Below, piece after piece: positions 63,251 to 64,000 of a stretch of DNA of 64,000 bases (its first letter is position 1; every line of letters begins with the position of its first letter). The DNA is from Cupriavidus sp. (GTDB taxonomy: Bacteria > Pseudomonadota > Gammaproteobacteria > Burkholderiales > Burkholderiaceae), in assembly GCA_031180665.1 (NCBI GenBank), contig JAPSLP010000028.1, forward strand, positions 1 to 64,000, written 5' to 3'. Made by a program: the position numbers and the translations under genes. The notes below the pieces were generated by a model. It was not told where the DNA came from and did not search any database. It saw only the letters and a program-made list of their open reading frames with translations.

Positions 63251-64000
63251 TCATGCCTCGTCCGGCAGGATGCTGCCCTGCGCGCCGCCCGGCGCGGCCA
63301 AGCCGAAGTGCCGGTAGGCGGCCGGGGTCGCCATGCGCCCGCGCGGCGTGCGTTGCAGATAGCCCTGCTGGATCAGATAGGGTTCGAGCACGTCCTCGAT
63401 GGTGTCGCGCTCTTCGCCGATCGCCGCGGCCAGATTGTCCACGCCGACCGGGCCGCCGCTGAACTTGTGCAGAATCGCCTCGAGCAGCTTGCGGTCCATC
63501 AGGTCGAAGCCGACGCGGTCGACATCGAGCATCGCCAGCGCGGCGTCGGCCATCTGGCGCGTAATGGTGCCGTCGCCCTTGACCTCGGCATAGTCGCGCA
63601 CGCGCCGCAGCAGGCGGTTGGCGATACGCGGCGTGCCGCGCGAGCGGCGCGCGATCTCGAGCGCGCCGGTCGGATCGATGCGCGCGTGCAGCAGCTGCGC
63701 CGAGCGCGTGACGATGCGGGCCAGCTCGTCGGCGGTATAGAACTCGAGCCGCGCGACGATGCCGAAGCGGTCGCGCAGCGGATTGGTCAGCATACCCGCG
63801 CGCGTGGTGGCGCCGACCAGCGTGAACGGCTGCAGATCGAGCTTGACCGAGCGCGCCGCCGGGCCCTCGCCGATCATGATGTCGATCTGGTAGTCCTCGA
63901 GCGCCGGGTACAGGATTTCCTCGACGACCGGCGACAGCCGGTGGATCTCGTCGATGAACAGCACGTCGTTGGCTTCGAGGTTGGTCAGCAGCGCGGCGAG
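63251..64000 (-). CDS. ruvB: Holliday junction branch migration ATPase RuvB, 5' part outside the window
   Basis: About 250 C-terminal residues; the start lies beyond the right edge. Walker [34 protein letters not shown], sensor 1 [20 protein letters not shown], and arginine-finger/sensor 2 region [21 protein letters not shown], then the winged helix with [24 protein letters not shown] in VLFIDE is internal, not a start. RuvB drives branch migration with RuvA in recombination repair. Confidence 0.96.
   Translation of the reverse strand, partial: LAALLTNLEANDVLFIDEIHRLSPVVEEILYPALEDYQIDIMIGEGPAARSVKLDLQPFTLVGATTRAGMLTNPLRDRFGIVARLEFYTADELARIVTRSAQLLHARIDPTGALEIARRSRGTPRIANRLLRRVRDYAEVKGDGTITRQMADAALAMLDVDRVGFDLMDRKLLEAILHKFSGGPVGVDNLAAAIGEERDTIEDVLEPYLIQQGYLQRTPRGRMATPAAYRHFGLAAPGGAQGSILPDEA

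Overview
The window is chromosomal DNA of high GC content (roughly two thirds GC by eye) from a betaproteobacterium of the family Burkholderiaceae, most likely Cupriavidus. The evidence is gene order and content: radC next to a divergent fkpB-ispH pair, a five-gene liv cassette, hut genes under a HutC repressor, the tetronate (L-threonate/D-erythronate) operon, and a cysI-DUF934-cysHDN-cobA sulfate operon. An intrinsic aadA-like gene would fit C. gilardii, but that species call is only an inference.

Layout. 1-2.5 kb: housekeeping (start of rpmB, radC, fkpB, ispH). 2.5-8.1 kb: a structured AT-rich leader, then livK-livHMGF for branched-chain amino acid uptake. 8.1-12.7 kb: a decayed mqsA antitoxin relic, a small secreted NTF2-like protein, argD behind a putative arginine-rich leader peptide and attenuator, a 2Fe-2S flavin reductase and a divergent YeeZ-like epimerase. 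12.7-24.6 kb: a complete five-step histidine utilisation locus. It comprises a NitT/TauT-type ABC importer, hutC, hutH, hutU, hutD, hutI, hutF and hutG, and carries three recognisable HutC-type operators. 24.6-32.3 kb: accessory singletons (M48 lipoprotein protease, MDR dehydrogenase with its LysR regulator, aadA-like nucleotidyltransferase, MFS and LysE exporters, GNAT, LuxR-type regulator). 32.4-34.7 kb: a Fur-box-preceded TonB-dependent siderophore receptor. 34.9-40.6 kb: a cluster of Bug receptor, enoyl-CoA hydratase, ADP-forming acyl-CoA synthetase, hydrolase and IclR regulator, of unknown substrate. 40.7-41.9 kb: GNAT and AlkB. 41.9-48.9 kb: the tetronate operon gntR-ltnD-otnK-otnC-MFS-otnI-denD on the minus strand. 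49.0-50.5 kb: a solitary AAA-type ATPase whose start lies inside an array of TGATACC half-sites, beside tRNA-Leu(CAA). 50.6-54.1 kb: a beta-hydroxyacid dehydrogenase, an orphan periplasmic binding protein and a methyltransferase. 54.1-62.4 kb: cysB and the sulfate assimilation operon. 62.4-64 kb: a REP-like doublet, a small secreted protein and the 3' part of ruvB.

The gene sets work as units. LivKHMGF imports branched-chain amino acids. The hut genes degrade histidine to glutamate and formate by way of formylglutamate. LtnD and DenD feed 2-oxo-tetronates into OtnI, OtnK and OtnC, ending in dihydroxyacetone phosphate. CysDN makes APS, CysH (of APS-reductase type) makes sulfite, CysI makes sulfide, and CobA supplies the siroheme precursor. 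No transposase, integrase, phage gene or CRISPR array was seen. The most unusual items are the argD leader, which looks like a leaderless arginine attenuator; the ATPase with its helically phased repeats; the mqsA relic with a stop at a conserved tyrosine; and several short tandem repeats in intergenic or start-proximal positions.
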